Assembly: GCA_023415635.1 (NCBI GenBank)
Contig: JAEZJV010000052.1
Location: forward strand, 1 to 13,631
Source: Bacillota bacterium
Lineage (GTDB): Bacteria; Bacillota; Clostridia; Lachnospirales; Lachnospiraceae
Direction: 5' to 3'
Length of the DNA: 13,631 nt
Of the stretch, positions 1 to 7,420 are shown in pieces. Within the stretch, counting starts at the first letter, position 1; every line of letters begins with the position of its first letter. Under the pieces are notes generated by a model, which saw only the letters and a list, made by a program, of their open reading frames with translations, ran no database searches and had not been told where the DNA came from. A program made the translations under genes and the position numbers.

Positions 1-34
1 TAGTTGGCGAGTAATGATAATAGGAGGTGCCAAT

Positions 35-343
35 ATGTACGCAATTATTGCAACTGGTGGAAAACAGTACAAGGTAGCGGAAGGCGATATCATTAAAGTT
101 GAGAAGCTCGGTGTTGATGCAGGAGCATCTGTTACTTTTGATCAGGTACTTGCAGTGAACAAGGGCGAGTTAGTAGTAGGAAATCCTACCGTAGCTAATG
201 CTAAGGTTACGGCTACTGTTGTTGAAGAAGGCAAGAATAGGAAGATTATTGTGTTCAGATACAAGAGAAAGTCTGGATATCACAAGAAGAACGGTCACAG
301 ACAGCCTTATACTAAGGTTAAGATTGAAAAGATCAATGCATAG
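35..343 (+). CDS. rplU: 50S ribosomal protein L21
   Basis: This encodes the 102-residue large-subunit protein L21, which binds 23S rRNA. It begins MYAIIATGGKQYKV, the family's invariant opening, and ends in a basic segment (RYKRKSGYHKKNGHRQPYT) that is the L21 signature region. An in-frame ATG at 14 would add seven residues (MIIGGAN). I chose the ATG at 35 because the L21 N-terminus aligns there and a TAGGAGGTG ribosome binding site lies at 21-29, inside the supposed extension. It is the first gene of the L21-Prp-L27 cluster. Its promoter, and any L21 leader RNA, would lie upstream of the window. Identification is secure. Confidence 0.97.
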   Translation: MYAIIATGGKQYKVAEGDIIKVEKLGVDAGASVTFDQVLAVNKGELVVGNPTVANAKVTATVVEEGKNRKIIVFRYKRKSGYHKKNGHRQPYTKVKIEKINA

Positions 344-354
344 GTAGATGCGGT

Positions 355-687
355 ATGATCAAGGTGTCCGTATATAAAAATGCAGAGAACCTGGTTACCG
401 GCTTTAAGGTATCGGGACATGCCGATTATTCCGAGAAGGGAAGCGATGTGGTATGTGCAGCGGTCTCGGTGCTGGTAATCAATACAATAAATTCTATCGA
501 GTATTTTACCTCAGATCGGTTCACTATGAATCAGGATGAGAAAAAAGGACTAATAGAATTTCATATGGATTTGCCTATGAGTAACAATGCGCATATTCTT
601 CTGAACGCTCTAGTATTGGGACTTCAGGGGATTGCGGAGGAGTATACTGAAAAGTATATCAGCCTTACTCAGGTGGAATTACAGTAA
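355..687 (+). CDS. prp: Ribosomal-processing cysteine protease Prp
   Basis: This encodes a 110-residue protein of the Prp (YsxB) family, the cysteine protease that removes the N-terminal extension of ribosomal protein L27 in Firmicutes and related bacteria. The catalytic pair is visible as His22 in SGHADYSEKGSD and Cys34 in VVCAAVS, at the spacing known for the family. The gene lies between rplU and rpmA, 11 bp after the rplU stop, so enzyme and substrate are co-transcribed. Its start has only a weak ribosome binding site (GGTAGATGCGGT), which suggests translational coupling to rplU. L27 in this window carries the matching cleavage sequence. Family and context agree, so the call is firm. Confidence 0.96.
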   Translation: MIKVSVYKNAENLVTGFKVSGHADYSEKGSDVVCAAVSVLVINTINSIEYFTSDRFTMNQDEKKGLIEFHMDLPMSNNAHILLNALVLGLQGIAEEYTEKYISLTQVELQ

Positions 688-727
688 CTGATATTGATAA
701 GTCATTAGAATGTAGGAGGTGTAGAAC

Positions 728-1015
728 ATGTTAAGAATGAACCTTCAATTTTTCGCTCATAAAAAGGGTGTTGGTTCTACCAAGAACGGTAGAGATTCTG
801 AGTCCAAGAGATTGGGTGCAAAAAGAGCAGACGGTCAGTTTGTTCTTGCAGGAAATATTCTTTACAGACAGCGTGGAACGAAGATCCATCCAGGAGTAAA
901 CGTTGGACGCGGTGGCGATGATACATTATTTGCTTTAGTTGATGGCGTTGTAAAGTTCGAACGCAAGGGTAGAGATAAGAAGCAGGCAAGTGTTTACCCG
1001 GTTGAAGCAAAATAA
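728..1015 (+). CDS. rpmA: 50S ribosomal protein L27, with cleavable N-terminal extension
   Basis: This encodes L27 (95 residues), which reaches toward the peptidyl-transferase centre of the 50S subunit. The protein begins MLRMNLQFFAHKKGVGST. The first nine residues (MLRMNLQFF) are the Firmicutes-type extension that Prp cuts after the FF, exposing AHKKG as the mature N-terminus. The body (KNGRDSESKRLG, YRQRGTKIHPG, GRGGDDTLFA) is typical of the family. A strong TAGGAGGTG ribosome binding site lies at 713-721. The gene follows prp by 40 bp and is followed by a terminator, so it closes the first transcription unit of the window. A minus-strand ORF inside it is only a shadow. Confidence 0.98.
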   Translation: MLRMNLQFFAHKKGVGSTKNGRDSESKRLGAKRADGQFVLAGNILYRQRGTKIHPGVNVGRGGDDTLFALVDGVVKFERKGRDKKQASVYPVEAK

Positions 1016-1037
1016 TTAAACACTCGGTGATAACCAT

Positions 1038-1072
1038 GACCCCAAATTCTTGATCGGATTTGGGGTTCTTTT
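1038..1072 (+). terminator. Intrinsic terminator after rpmA
   Basis: An ACCCCAAAT arm (1039-1047) pairs with ATTTGGGGT (1058-1066); flanking C-G and U-G pairs can extend the stem inward, leaving a short loop. The sequence TCTTTT follows immediately. Its position 23 bp after the rpmA stop fits the end of an rplU-prp-rpmA transcript. Confidence 0.85.
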
Positions 1073-1320
1073 ATGCATGGCTGTTATTGATTGTAAGGAT
1101 ATTAGAAAAAAAATTCGGGATGATGGTAATTTATTAGATTTTCTTAAGTTGTATTTGACCGGTTTTTTTTATATAATAAGCATAAAGATTTTGGAAACAA
1201 TATGGTTATAATTAGATAGAGAGGATAACACAGGATAGAATTAACGGGACGAGGCCAGAAAAGAGCAGTATGGTCAACAGGATTCTGATGTTTTTTCCTG
1301 ATGTGATAACAGGTGATAGA
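1073..1320 (+). promoter_or_regulatory. obgE upstream region with candidate promoter elements
   Basis: No gene is supportable between the rpmA terminator and obgE. The region is AT-rich. TTGACC occurs at 1155-1160, but the TATAAT at 1172-1177 is only 11 bp further on, too close to pair with it. A second TATAAT at 1207-1212 has no convincing -35 at the usual distance. Because a terminator precedes this stretch, obgE probably has its own promoter here, but I cannot fix its exact position. Confidence 0.35.
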
Positions 1321-2604
1321 ATGTTTGCAGATAGAGCAGAGATCCATATCAGATCCGGTAAGGGCGGAGATGGACATGTCAGCTTCCGCAAGGAGATTTT
1401 CGTTCCGGCAGGCGGTCCTGACGGTGGAGACGGCGGTAAAGGAGGAGACTTGATCTTTGAAGTGGATCTAGGACTCAACACGCTATCGGATTTCCGGTAT
1501 ATCCGTAAGTACAGTGCAAAGGATGGCGAAAACGGCGGAAAAAAACGCTGTCACGGCAAGGATGGCGAGGATTTGATCGTGAAGGTTCCGGAAGGAACGG
1601 TTATCAAAGAAAAAGAGACAGGCAAGGTAGTTGCTGATATGTCTCATGGACATAACCGCGAGGTGATTCTCCGAGGCGGCAGAGGCGGCAAGGGTAATCA
1701 GCATTATGCTACTCCGACGATGCAGGTACCAAAGTATGCCCAGCCAGGCCAGAAGGCACAGGAAATGGATGTCATATTGGAATTGAAGGTAATTGCAGAT
1801 GTTGGTCTTGTGGGCTTTCCGAATGTAGGTAAATCCACCCTGTTATCTCGGGTAACCAATGCAAAGCCAAAGATCGGTAATTATCATTTTACAACCTTAA
1901 GTCCGAATCTGGGCGTGGTGGATTTAGAGGGTGGTGGTTATGTCATTGCCGATATTCCGGGACTCATTGAAGGTGCTTCGGAAGGACTCGGTCTGGGTCA
2001 TGAATTTTTACGTCATATTGAGCGGACCAAGGTAATCATCCATCTGGTGGATGCAGCCTCCTCGGAGGGCAGGGATCCAATAGAGGATATCAATACCATT
2101 AATGCTGAGCTGACTGCTTATAATCCGGAGCTTGCGAACCGTCCCCAGGTCATTGCGGCAAATAAGACCGATGTGCTAAGTGAAGAAGATGCCGATGAAG
2201 TACTTCAGAAAATCAAGGCTTCCTTTGAACCGAAGGGTATTCCGGTATTTCCGATTTCTGCGGTCAGCGGTAAGGGTATAAAGGAGCTGTTATACCATGT
2301 AAAGGGAATGCTGGAGCAGCTGGACCGTACACCAGTGGTATTCGAAAAGGAATTCTTTCCTGAGGATATGGCAGAATCCAATCTTCCTTTCGAGGTATGG
2401 CAGGAGGATGAGCATCTTTTTGCTGTGGAAGGACCCAGAATTGAGCGAATGCTTGGATATACGAATCTTGATTCCGAAAAGGGCTTTGAGTTTTTCCAGA
2501 AATTCTTAAAGGAGAATGGTATTCTGGAGCAGCTGGAGGAACTTGGAATACAGGAAGGCGATACTGTTAGGATGTATGGTTTACAGTTTGACTATTATAA
2601 ATAG
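1321..2604 (+). CDS. obgE: Obg-family GTPase ObgE/CgtA
   Basis: This 427-residue GTPase acts in late 50S subunit assembly and stress signalling. The glycine-rich Obg fold covers about residues 1-158 (SGKGGDGHVSFRKE, AGGPDGGDGGKGG). The G domain has G1 GFPNVGKST (165-173), a switch region with HFTT, G3 DIPG (211-214), G4 NKTD (281-284) and G5 SAVSGKG (313-319). A C-terminal OCT domain fills the last 80 or so residues, so the protein is full length. An in-frame ATG at 1270 would add 17 residues (MVNRILMFFPDVITGDR). I chose 1321 because family members start MF-(V/A)-D at this point. It follows the rpmA terminator, as is common in Clostridia. Confidence 0.96.
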   Translation: MFADRAEIHIRSGKGGDGHVSFRKEIFVPAGGPDGGDGGKGGDLIFEVDLGLNTLSDFRYIRKYSAKDGENGGKKRCHGKDGEDLIVKVPEGTVIKEKETGKVVADMSHGHNREVILRGGRGGKGNQHYATPTMQVPKYAQPGQKAQEMDVILELKVIADVGLVGFPNVGKSTLLSRVTNAKPKIGNYHFTTLSPNLGVVDLEGGGYVIADIPGLIEGASEGLGLGHEFLRHIERTKVIIHLVDAASSEGRDPIEDINTINAELTAYNPELANRPQVIAANKTDVLSEEDADEVLQKIKASFEPKGIPVFPISAVSGKGIKELLYHVKGMLEQLDRTPVVFEKEFFPEDMAESNLPFEVWQEDEHLFAVEGPRIERMLGYTNLDSEKGFEFFQKFLKENGILEQLEELGIQEGDTVRMYGLQFDYYK

Positions 2605-2747
2605 AGGATTAAGCAATTAAGGTGTCAAAGCAGCGAATTAGCTATGAGAGCTTGTAAGAAAAGCTTGTTAGTTATAAGCTATTCTATACGATTATACAAA
2701 GAAGGATTTAATAGATACAGTAACATAAAATTGAAAGGAGTATACAG

Positions 2748-3059
2748 ATGACAACAAAGCAAAGGGCATATTTAAAGGGTCTTGCGATGACGATAGAACC
2801 TATTTATCATATTGGTAAATCAGCCTTAACACCTGAGATAACACAGGGAGTAGCCGAGGCTCTGGAAGCCAGGGAATTAATTAAAATCAGTGTGTTAAAA
2901 AACTGTTTTGATGATCCCAAGGAAATAGCGCAGATACTGGCTGAACGTACCCATTCCGAGGTGGTACAGGTAATCGGTAAGAAAATCGTTCTTTACAAAG
3001 AAAGTAAGGACAAGAAGAAAATCGTCCTTCCGGAAGAGAAGAAATCCAAAAAAGCGTAA
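2748..3059 (+). CDS. yhbY: YhbY-family RNA-binding protein (CRM domain)
   Basis: This 103-residue protein carries a single CRM (YhbY) domain, an RNA-binding fold associated with 50S precursor particles. The opening MTTKQRAYLKGLAM is typical, and the GxxG-type RNA-binding loop appears as HIGKSALT at residues 21-28. The central LIKISVLKN strand and the VVQVIGKKIVLYK end of the domain are also present. After the domain comes a lysine-rich tail (KKKIVLPEEKKSKKA) that could add non-specific RNA affinity. A GAAAGGAG ribosome binding site precedes the start. The 143-bp gap after obgE holds only a weak imperfect hairpin. Its place between obgE and nadD is conserved in many Firmicutes. Confidence 0.93.
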   Translation: MTTKQRAYLKGLAMTIEPIYHIGKSALTPEITQGVAEALEARELIKISVLKNCFDDPKEIAQILAERTHSEVVQVIGKKIVLYKESKDKKKIVLPEEKKSKKA

Positions 3060-3151
3060 GCTTTACCAACGATAAGGCGCAGAGAAATTTAATACAATAA
3101 TTCCAGGCAATATGATATCGGATGACCAATTGAAACAGGCAGGTGGTACAA

Positions 3152-3769
3152 ATGAAGAAAATCGGAATTATGGGAGGGACCTTTAATCCAATCCATTTCG
3201 GGCATCTATTCTTAGCAGAAAATGCTTTTGAACAAATCGGACTGGATCAAATTCTATTCATGCCCTCAAAAAATCCTCCTCATAAGGAAAAGCCGTATCA
3301 GGTTACGGAGCTGCAGAGGGTGGAGATGGTATCCCTTGCAATCGCAGATAATCCGCATTTTGCTTTGTCCACCTTTGAGCTGGAAAGGAACGGTTACACC
3401 TATACAGCTGATACCCTGACCTTACTTAAGGAAGAAAATCCCGACGTAGAATATTATTTTATCGTAGGTGCAGATTCTTTATTTATGATGCAGCAATGGT
3501 ATCATCCGCAGACTGTATTCTCACTATGTACCGTAGTGGCTGCAGGACGTAATAATGTGGAGCCAAAAATGCTTAAGCAACAAGCAGAGTATCTTCGGCA
3601 ACAGTATCAGGCCAGTATAGTTTTGCTGGACATGCCCACCATCCAGATTGCCTCCGAGGAAATCAGGAAAAGAATTAGAAAGCAGAGATCTATACGCTAT
3701 TATCTGCCGGATGAAGTTATTGAATATATCAATCATAATAAGCTGTATCTGGAAGCATCGGAGGATTGA
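3152..3769 (+). CDS. nadD: Nicotinate-nucleotide adenylyltransferase
   Basis: NadD joins nicotinate mononucleotide and ATP to give deamido-NAD, the penultimate step of NAD synthesis. The 205-residue protein shows the nucleotidyltransferase signature GGTFNPIHFGH at residues 8-18. Near the C-terminus IASEEIRKRI stands where the ISSTxIR motif usually lies, so the two serine/threonine positions are partly replaced (A, E). The family nevertheless tolerates variation here. An in-frame GTG at 3143 would add three residues. I prefer ATG 3152 because GGCAGGTGG at 3138-3146 serves as its ribosome binding site and MKKIGIMGG is the usual start. The stop is 4 bp before yqeK, so the two are surely co-transcribed. 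Confidence 0.95.
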   Translation: MKKIGIMGGTFNPIHFGHLFLAENAFEQIGLDQILFMPSKNPPHKEKPYQVTELQRVEMVSLAIADNPHFALSTFELERNGYTYTADTLTLLKEENPDVEYYFIVGADSLFMMQQWYHPQTVFSLCTVVAAGRNNVEPKMLKQQAEYLRQQYQASIVLLDMPTIQIASEEIRKRIRKQRSIRYYLPDEVIEYINHNKLYLEASED

Positions 3770-3773
3770 CAGA

Positions 3774-4355
3774 ATGGACATACAACAATTACGAGACAGT
3801 ATGAAAGAGGTACTTAGTCCCTCCAGATACCTTCACAGTATCGGTGTGGAAGAAGTTGCCAGAGATATGGCGGTTATTTTCGGCTATGAGGAGGAAAAAG
3901 CCGGCATTGCGGGAATCCTCCATGACTGTGCAAAGTATCTGTCGGAGGTTCAGCTTTTGGAGCAATGTGAAATACATCATCTTGAGGTCAGAGAGGCGGA
4001 AAGAAAATGTCCTTTTCTACTGCATGGAAAGGTCGGTGCGGTTTTTGCAAAAGAGAAGTATGGAATATTCGATGAAGAAATTCTGACTTCCATCGAATAT
4101 CATACAACCGGACGGCCGGGAATGACCTTACTTGAGAAGATCATCTTCACGGCAGATTATATTGAGCCGTATCGAAGACCGGTGCCCAATATTGAGGACA
4201 TCAGAAAAGCCGCATATTCTGATATTGACCGGGGTGTACTACTGATTTTAGAGAATATGCTGAACTATCTTCGGCAATCTGAGGTTGTAATCGATGGAAG
4301 GACAGAGGATACCTTAAGCTACTACCAGGCCTTACAGAAAAGTCTTCAGGCATAG
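3774..4355 (+). CDS. yqeK: YqeK-family HD-domain Ap4A hydrolase
   Basis: This is a 193-residue HD-domain metalloenzyme. Characterised YqeK proteins split diadenosine tetraphosphate symmetrically. Metal-ligand positions are visible: His21 (YLHSIG), His50-Asp51 (GILHDCAKY), the His of FLLHGKVGA, the His of EYHTTGRPGM and the Asp of TADYIEPYR. The reading frame is open back to 3648 inside nadD, but that extension overlaps nadD and has no homologous sequence. I chose ATG 3774, preceded by GGAGGATT at the nadD 3' end. The gene follows nadD by 4 bp, the usual Firmicutes arrangement. Confidence is high for the family; the substrate is assigned from characterised relatives. Confidence 0.93.
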   Translation: MDIQQLRDSMKEVLSPSRYLHSIGVEEVARDMAVIFGYEEEKAGIAGILHDCAKYLSEVQLLEQCEIHHLEVREAERKCPFLLHGKVGAVFAKEKYGIFDEEILTSIEYHTTGRPGMTLLEKIIFTADYIEPYRRPVPNIEDIRKAAYSDIDRGVLLILENMLNYLRQSEVVIDGRTEDTLSYYQALQKSLQA

Positions 4356-4380
4356 AATAAGGATAGATAAGATTTAAGAA

Positions 4381-4401
4381 CAGGCTGCAGTATGCGGCCT
4401 G
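4381..4401 (+). other. Hairpin between yqeK and rsfS
   Basis: CAGGCTGC (4381-4388) pairs with GCGGCCTG (4394-4401) around an AGTAT loop, giving 8 bp with one G-U pair. No U-run follows, so it is not an obvious terminator. It may be a processing or stabilising element in the yqeK-rsfS mRNA, or have no role. Confidence 0.5.
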
Positions 4402-4429
4402 CTATCATAGAATTTGAAAGGGGATTGTA

Positions 4430-4786
4430 ATGGACAATTCAACAAACATGGTAAAACTTGCTTATCAGGCATTGGAAGAGAAAAAAGGAGAAGATATCAC
4501 AGTGATTGAGATAAAAGATATCTCCATTATTGCTGATTATTTTATTATCGCAAACGGAACGAATTCTTCTCAGGTGGATGCACTTGTGAATTCGGTGTCA
4601 GATACTCTGGGTCGTAACGGTTTTGAACCTAAAAGAATTGAGGGGATCAGATCTGCCAGCTGGATTCTGATGGATTACGGTGATGTTGTGGTTCATGTTT
4701 TCTCGAAGGAAGACCGTCTGTTCTATAACCTGGAGCGCATCTGGAGAGACGGGAAAACTATCAGCAGGGAAGAGCTTAACATATAG
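4430..4786 (+). CDS. rsfS: Ribosome silencing factor RsfS
   Basis: RsfS (118 residues) binds ribosomal protein L14 on the 50S subunit and blocks subunit joining when nutrients are low. Family landmarks are visible: ALEEKKGEDITVIEIKD near the start, ADYFIIANGTNSSQVDAL in the middle, and the SASWILMDYGDVVVHVF strand followed by FYNLERIW. Its length is normal. The ribosome binding site is AAAGGGG just before the ATG. It lies 74 bp after yqeK and ends 29 bp before a strong terminator, so it is the last gene of the obgE-to-rsfS series. An overlapping forward ORF (4680-4868) is a shadow. Confidence 0.95.
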   Translation: MDNSTNMVKLAYQALEEKKGEDITVIEIKDISIIADYFIIANGTNSSQVDALVNSVSDTLGRNGFEPKRIEGIRSASWILMDYGDVVVHVFSKEDRLFYNLERIWRDGKTISREELNI

Positions 4787-4815
4787 ATTAGATAATGAGA
4801 ATATTTTTAGGGTGG

Positions 4816-4862
4816 AAGACCTTTTGGATTGCCTGATCGACAGAAACCAAAAGGTCTTTTTT
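4816..4862 (+). terminator. Strong intrinsic terminator after rsfS
   Basis: AAGACCTTTTGG (4816-4827) and CCAAAAGGTCTT (4847-4858) form a perfect 12-bp stem around a 19-nt loop, running into a T-tract (4857-4862). On the minus strand no T-run follows, so it serves only the housekeeping block and not the convergent ABC operon. Confidence 0.93.
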
Positions 4863-4892
4863 ATATGAAAACCTAATCCTGTGGAGCTAATT

Positions 4893-5588
4893 TTATTCCA
4901 TCGAGATGCTTCGCTTAAAACGTAGTGTGGATATTATCATCAGAAGAATAAAGTTAATACCTATTACCCCGATTCCGAATAAGGTAATAGACTTTCCGGC
5001 GAGCAGATAGCTGATCTGTTGGCTGAAGGTGAATTTTGATACTGCTTCAATTCCCTTATTAAAGTTGGAAAGCATCGGTAAAAAGGCGAACACCATACCG
5101 AAGGGAACGGACAGTCCGTTCGCAGCTGCAGCATTTTTAGAGAATAAACCGATGCACACACCGACAATAATTGAAATCAGACAGCTGAGGGCAATCGCTG
5201 ACAGGAACTGAAGGGAACTCTCTAAGGAGGGCATACCATCGAGAAACAGGAACACGGTACCGGACAGCAGAGTAGAAATGAGTACAAAACCACCGATGCT
5301 CAGCAGATACTCCCGGAGATTAACATTGGACATAATTAGCACACGCAGTGTGTTCATTTCTTTTTCTTCCGTTATGATACTGGAGGTAGCAACGATCGGT
5401 GTAAATACACAGTGCATGGTTGCAAAGATTGAAATAAAGAAGCTCCCCATATCAAGTTGTTCCTTCATAGCCTGTGTCATGACCACCGCTATTATCGGAT
5501 ATACGATAAATAATACCAGTATCGGAAGGTTCTTGAAGACGTCCTTCACCTGTTTATAAAATAAAGCAGTAACATTTTGAATTCTCAT
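4893..5588 (-). CDS. ABC-2 type transporter permease
   Basis: This 231-residue integral membrane protein has about six hydrophobic segments (near residues 20-38, 50-70, 95-115, 127-150, 160-178 and 200-222). The motif IITEEKEMNTLRVLIMS between the second and third segments is the cytoplasmic coupling region typical of ABC-2 permeases of the export class. Its ATG shares one base with the TAA stop of the upstream ATPase gene (TAATG), so translation is coupled and the two proteins should form one transporter, probably with two copies of each. The substrate cannot be read from the sequence; relatives include antimicrobial-peptide, drug and lipid exporters. No clear terminator was seen after it on this strand. 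Confidence 0.9.
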   Translation of the reverse strand: MRIQNVTALFYKQVKDVFKNLPILVLFIVYPIIAVVMTQAMKEQLDMGSFFISIFATMHCVFTPIVATSSIITEEKEMNTLRVLIMSNVNLREYLLSIGGFVLISTLLSGTVFLFLDGMPSLESSLQFLSAIALSCLISIIVGVCIGLFSKNAAAANGLSVPFGMVFAFLPMLSNFNKGIEAVSKFTFSQQISYLLAGKSITLFGIGVIGINFILLMIISTLRFKRSISME

Positions 5589-6430
5589 TATACACCCAGC
5601 TCCTTTCCTGTTAATTTCATGAATACGGTTTCCAGATTTGGCTCAGAGGAATGGATTGCCTCAACTTCGCCCTGTCTGAAATAATCGGCAATTCTGCCGG
5701 CAGAGTCCGGATTGTTGATCAAGCTTACCGTATTGCCGTCCTTTTTAAGTATGGTGATGACATTGTCTTTATTGTATTTTCTGCAAAGCTCATCGGGAAC
5801 ACCATACTCTACGATGCTGCCTTCGTTCAGCAGAGCAATATGATCACACAGCTTATGTGCTTCCACCATATTATGAGTGGTCAGAAAGATGGTAGTACCC
5901 TCTGCCTTCAGCTCCAGAAGAAGAGCATGGATTTCTGTGGCTGTGGCAGGATCCAGGCCACTCGTTGGTTCATCCAGAAATAGAAGCTTAGGGCGATGGA
6001 GGACAGCTCTGGCTAATACAAGTCTCTGCTTCATGCCCTTCGAAAGCTTTCCGGCTGAAGTTTTGGGATTAATTAAGCCCACTCTGTCCAGAATTGCTTT
6101 AATGGCTTTTTTATCGACACCATGGATACGGGAGAATATAAGCAGATTATCATAGCAGCTCAGACGCTCATATAAACCGCTGTTATCCATCAGCATTCCA
6201 ATTTCGGAATAGATACTCCGATCAAGCTGATCACAGCTTTTTTCAAAAATCTCAGCAGAGCCGGAATAGGAAAGCTGACCGGTCAAGATCTTAATCAAGG
6301 TAGTCTTTCCGGCACCGGAGGGTCCGAGTAGGCCGAATATCTCCCCGGTAGGGACGGTAAAGCTGACCTTCTTTAACACTTCCTTCTCATTGAAGGCCTT
6401 CGAAATTTCTTGGATACAGATACTATTCAT
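5588..6430 (-). CDS. ABC transporter ATP-binding protein
   Basis: This 280-residue protein is the energising subunit for the ABC-2 permease encoded next to it. Motifs are intact: Walker A GPSGAGKT (36-43), signature LSKGMKQ (129-135), Walker B LLFLDEP (149-155) with the D-loop SGLD, and the H-loop histidine in LTTHN (His186). The roughly 70 residues after the ATPase core match the C-terminal extension of exporter-type (DrrA/BcrA-like) ATPases. An in-frame ATG at 6478 would add 16 residues inside the upstream gene. I chose 6430 because GAGGAGGAAG lies directly before it. The start overlaps the 3' end of the DUF3021-like gene by 8 bp. Confidence 0.93.
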   Translation of the reverse strand: MNSICIQEISKAFNEKEVLKKVSFTVPTGEIFGLLGPSGAGKTTLIKILTGQLSYSGSAEIFEKSCDQLDRSIYSEIGMLMDNSGLYERLSCYDNLLIFSRIHGVDKKAIKAILDRVGLINPKTSAGKLSKGMKQRLVLARAVLHRPKLLFLDEPTSGLDPATATEIHALLLELKAEGTTIFLTTHNMVEAHKLCDHIALLNEGSIVEYGVPDELCRKYNKDNVITILKKDGNTVSLINNPDSAGRIADYFRQGEVEAIHSSEPNLETVFMKLTGKELGV

Positions 6431-6914
6431 TTTCTTCCTCCTCATGCATTTCTTTATACTTGGACAGTAGTTTATCATACTGGCTGTTATTTAATCTGGT
6501 CTTCAATACCATAATCAGTAATCCAAGGGTAAAACCGCCTGCAAATAAGACAAAAAAGGCAATCCAGGCAAAATAGTTATTCAAGGAAAACCATCCAAAG
6601 AGAATGATGTACAGAATATGAGTTAGCAGGATACTAATAAGCATGAGTATGGTTCGCTGCAGCGTATTCAGCTTTATGAAGAACTTTTCGGAATAGAATA
6701 ATAATCTCAGTAATACGATGGTTACAGAGCTTAATAAAAATTGTAATATCGTAGTGGTAGCAAGTCCCCCTGCACCGTACTGATATATCGTTGATTGGCT
6801 TTGTGCATCATTGCCAACTAATTCTGATAGTAATGTCAGGATTAGTATATCAATTGAAAAAAGTATCAAAACCTGATTTATAGATTTAAATACACCGTTA
6901 TCATATTTTTCCAT
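6423..6914 (-). CDS. DUF3021-like four-helix membrane protein
   Basis: This 163-residue protein has four hydrophobic segments (near residues 15-33, 52-72, 88-107 and 112-136) and a charged C-terminal tail (KYKEMHEEEENE). Size, topology and position directly after a LytTR regulator gene match the DUF3021 family, whose members are commonly paired with stand-alone LytTR proteins. A proposed role is that the membrane partner modulates the regulator, as in LytTR regulatory systems, but that is inference here. Its ATG overlaps the regulator's stop as TAATG, so the two are translationally coupled. The family call rests on remembered resemblance and context, not on an alignment. Confidence 0.75.
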   Translation of the reverse strand: MEKYDNGVFKSINQVLILFSIDILILTLLSELVGNDAQSQSTIYQYGAGGLATTTILQFLLSSVTIVLLRLLFYSEKFFIKLNTLQRTILMLISILLTHILYIILFGWFSLNNYFAWIAFFVLFAGGFTLGLLIMVLKTRLNNSQYDKLLSKYKEMHEEEENE

Positions 6915-7354
6915 TATTTCACCCCCAACTTCTTCTTAATGAATGGTGCATATTGTCTGGATATATTTAATTGTTCCTGATTACTCATGGTGATTAAGAG
7001 TTTACCATCAATATCTGCCTTGATTGATATAATCTGGTTGAAATTGATGATACAGGATTTATTAGCACGCAGAAAATCAAGTGCAGCCAGTTGTTCTTCA
7101 AGCTCATAAAGCTTTAAATCGGTTTCATAAACCTCGCTTCTCGTATAGAAGAAGGTCTTTTTATCGACAGTATCGATATATAGAACCTTAGCAGCATCCA
7201 GAATATAAGTCTCATTATCCTTTTTTCCGGTGAGCTTTAAGTCCATGACACGCAGCATGGTGATTAACTTCTCCACCTCCGTGCTAATTCTTCCGCAGTT
7301 GATTATGATTTCTGTTTCATACAACCTTGGATTCTCATTAATCTGTATTTTCAA
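6914..7354 (-). CDS. LytTR-family DNA-binding transcriptional regulator (TTG start)
   Basis: This is a stand-alone LytTR regulator of 146 residues with no receiver domain. The LytTR DNA-binding fold covers about residues 45-146, with the typical KVLYIDTVDKKTFFYT, FLRANKSCIINFNQI and QYAPFIKKKLG stretches. The frame is open to an ATG at 7420. I chose the TTG at 7354 because GGGGGTG sits seven bases before it and the N-terminus then reads (M)KIQINENPRLYETEIIINC, as in relatives. It heads an operon with the DUF3021-like protein, ABC ATPase and permease. A 21-bp-spaced direct repeat lies upstream, so autoregulation and control of the transporter are likely. Confidence 0.85.
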   Translation of the reverse strand: MKIQINENPRLYETEIIINCGRISTEVEKLITMLRVMDLKLTGKKDNETYILDAAKVLYIDTVDKKTFFYTRSEVYETDLKLYELEEQLAALDFLRANKSCIINFNQIISIKADIDGKLLITMSNQEQLNISRQYAPFIKKKLGVK

Positions 7355-7379
7355 ACAGTGGCACCCCCGTTTCGTTATC

Positions 7380-7408
7380 ACTATATCTATTTTACCATTT
7401 TTAAGCAA
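7380..7408 (-). promoter_or_regulatory. Candidate promoter of the LytTR operon
   Basis: On the minus strand TTGCTT (7408-7403) and TATAGT (7385-7380) are separated by 17 bp. The -10 is close to consensus and the -35 is poor, the pattern expected of a promoter needing an activator. The likely transcript start is near 7373, just before the ribosome binding site. Confidence 0.5.
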
Positions 7409-7420
7409 GTGATAAAACAC

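Noticed and set aside
777..1037. Minus-strand ORF across rpmA
   Set aside because: Shadow of a certain ribosomal protein gene, with no ribosome binding site or family resemblance.
1155..1177. TTGACC and TATAAT as the obgE promoter
   Set aside because: The spacer is only 11 bp, too short for the two to work as one promoter.
3117..3130. ATCGGATGACCAAT shared with 8432-8445
   Set aside because: A 14-base match between two places in a window this size is quite likely by chance, and the flanks do not match.
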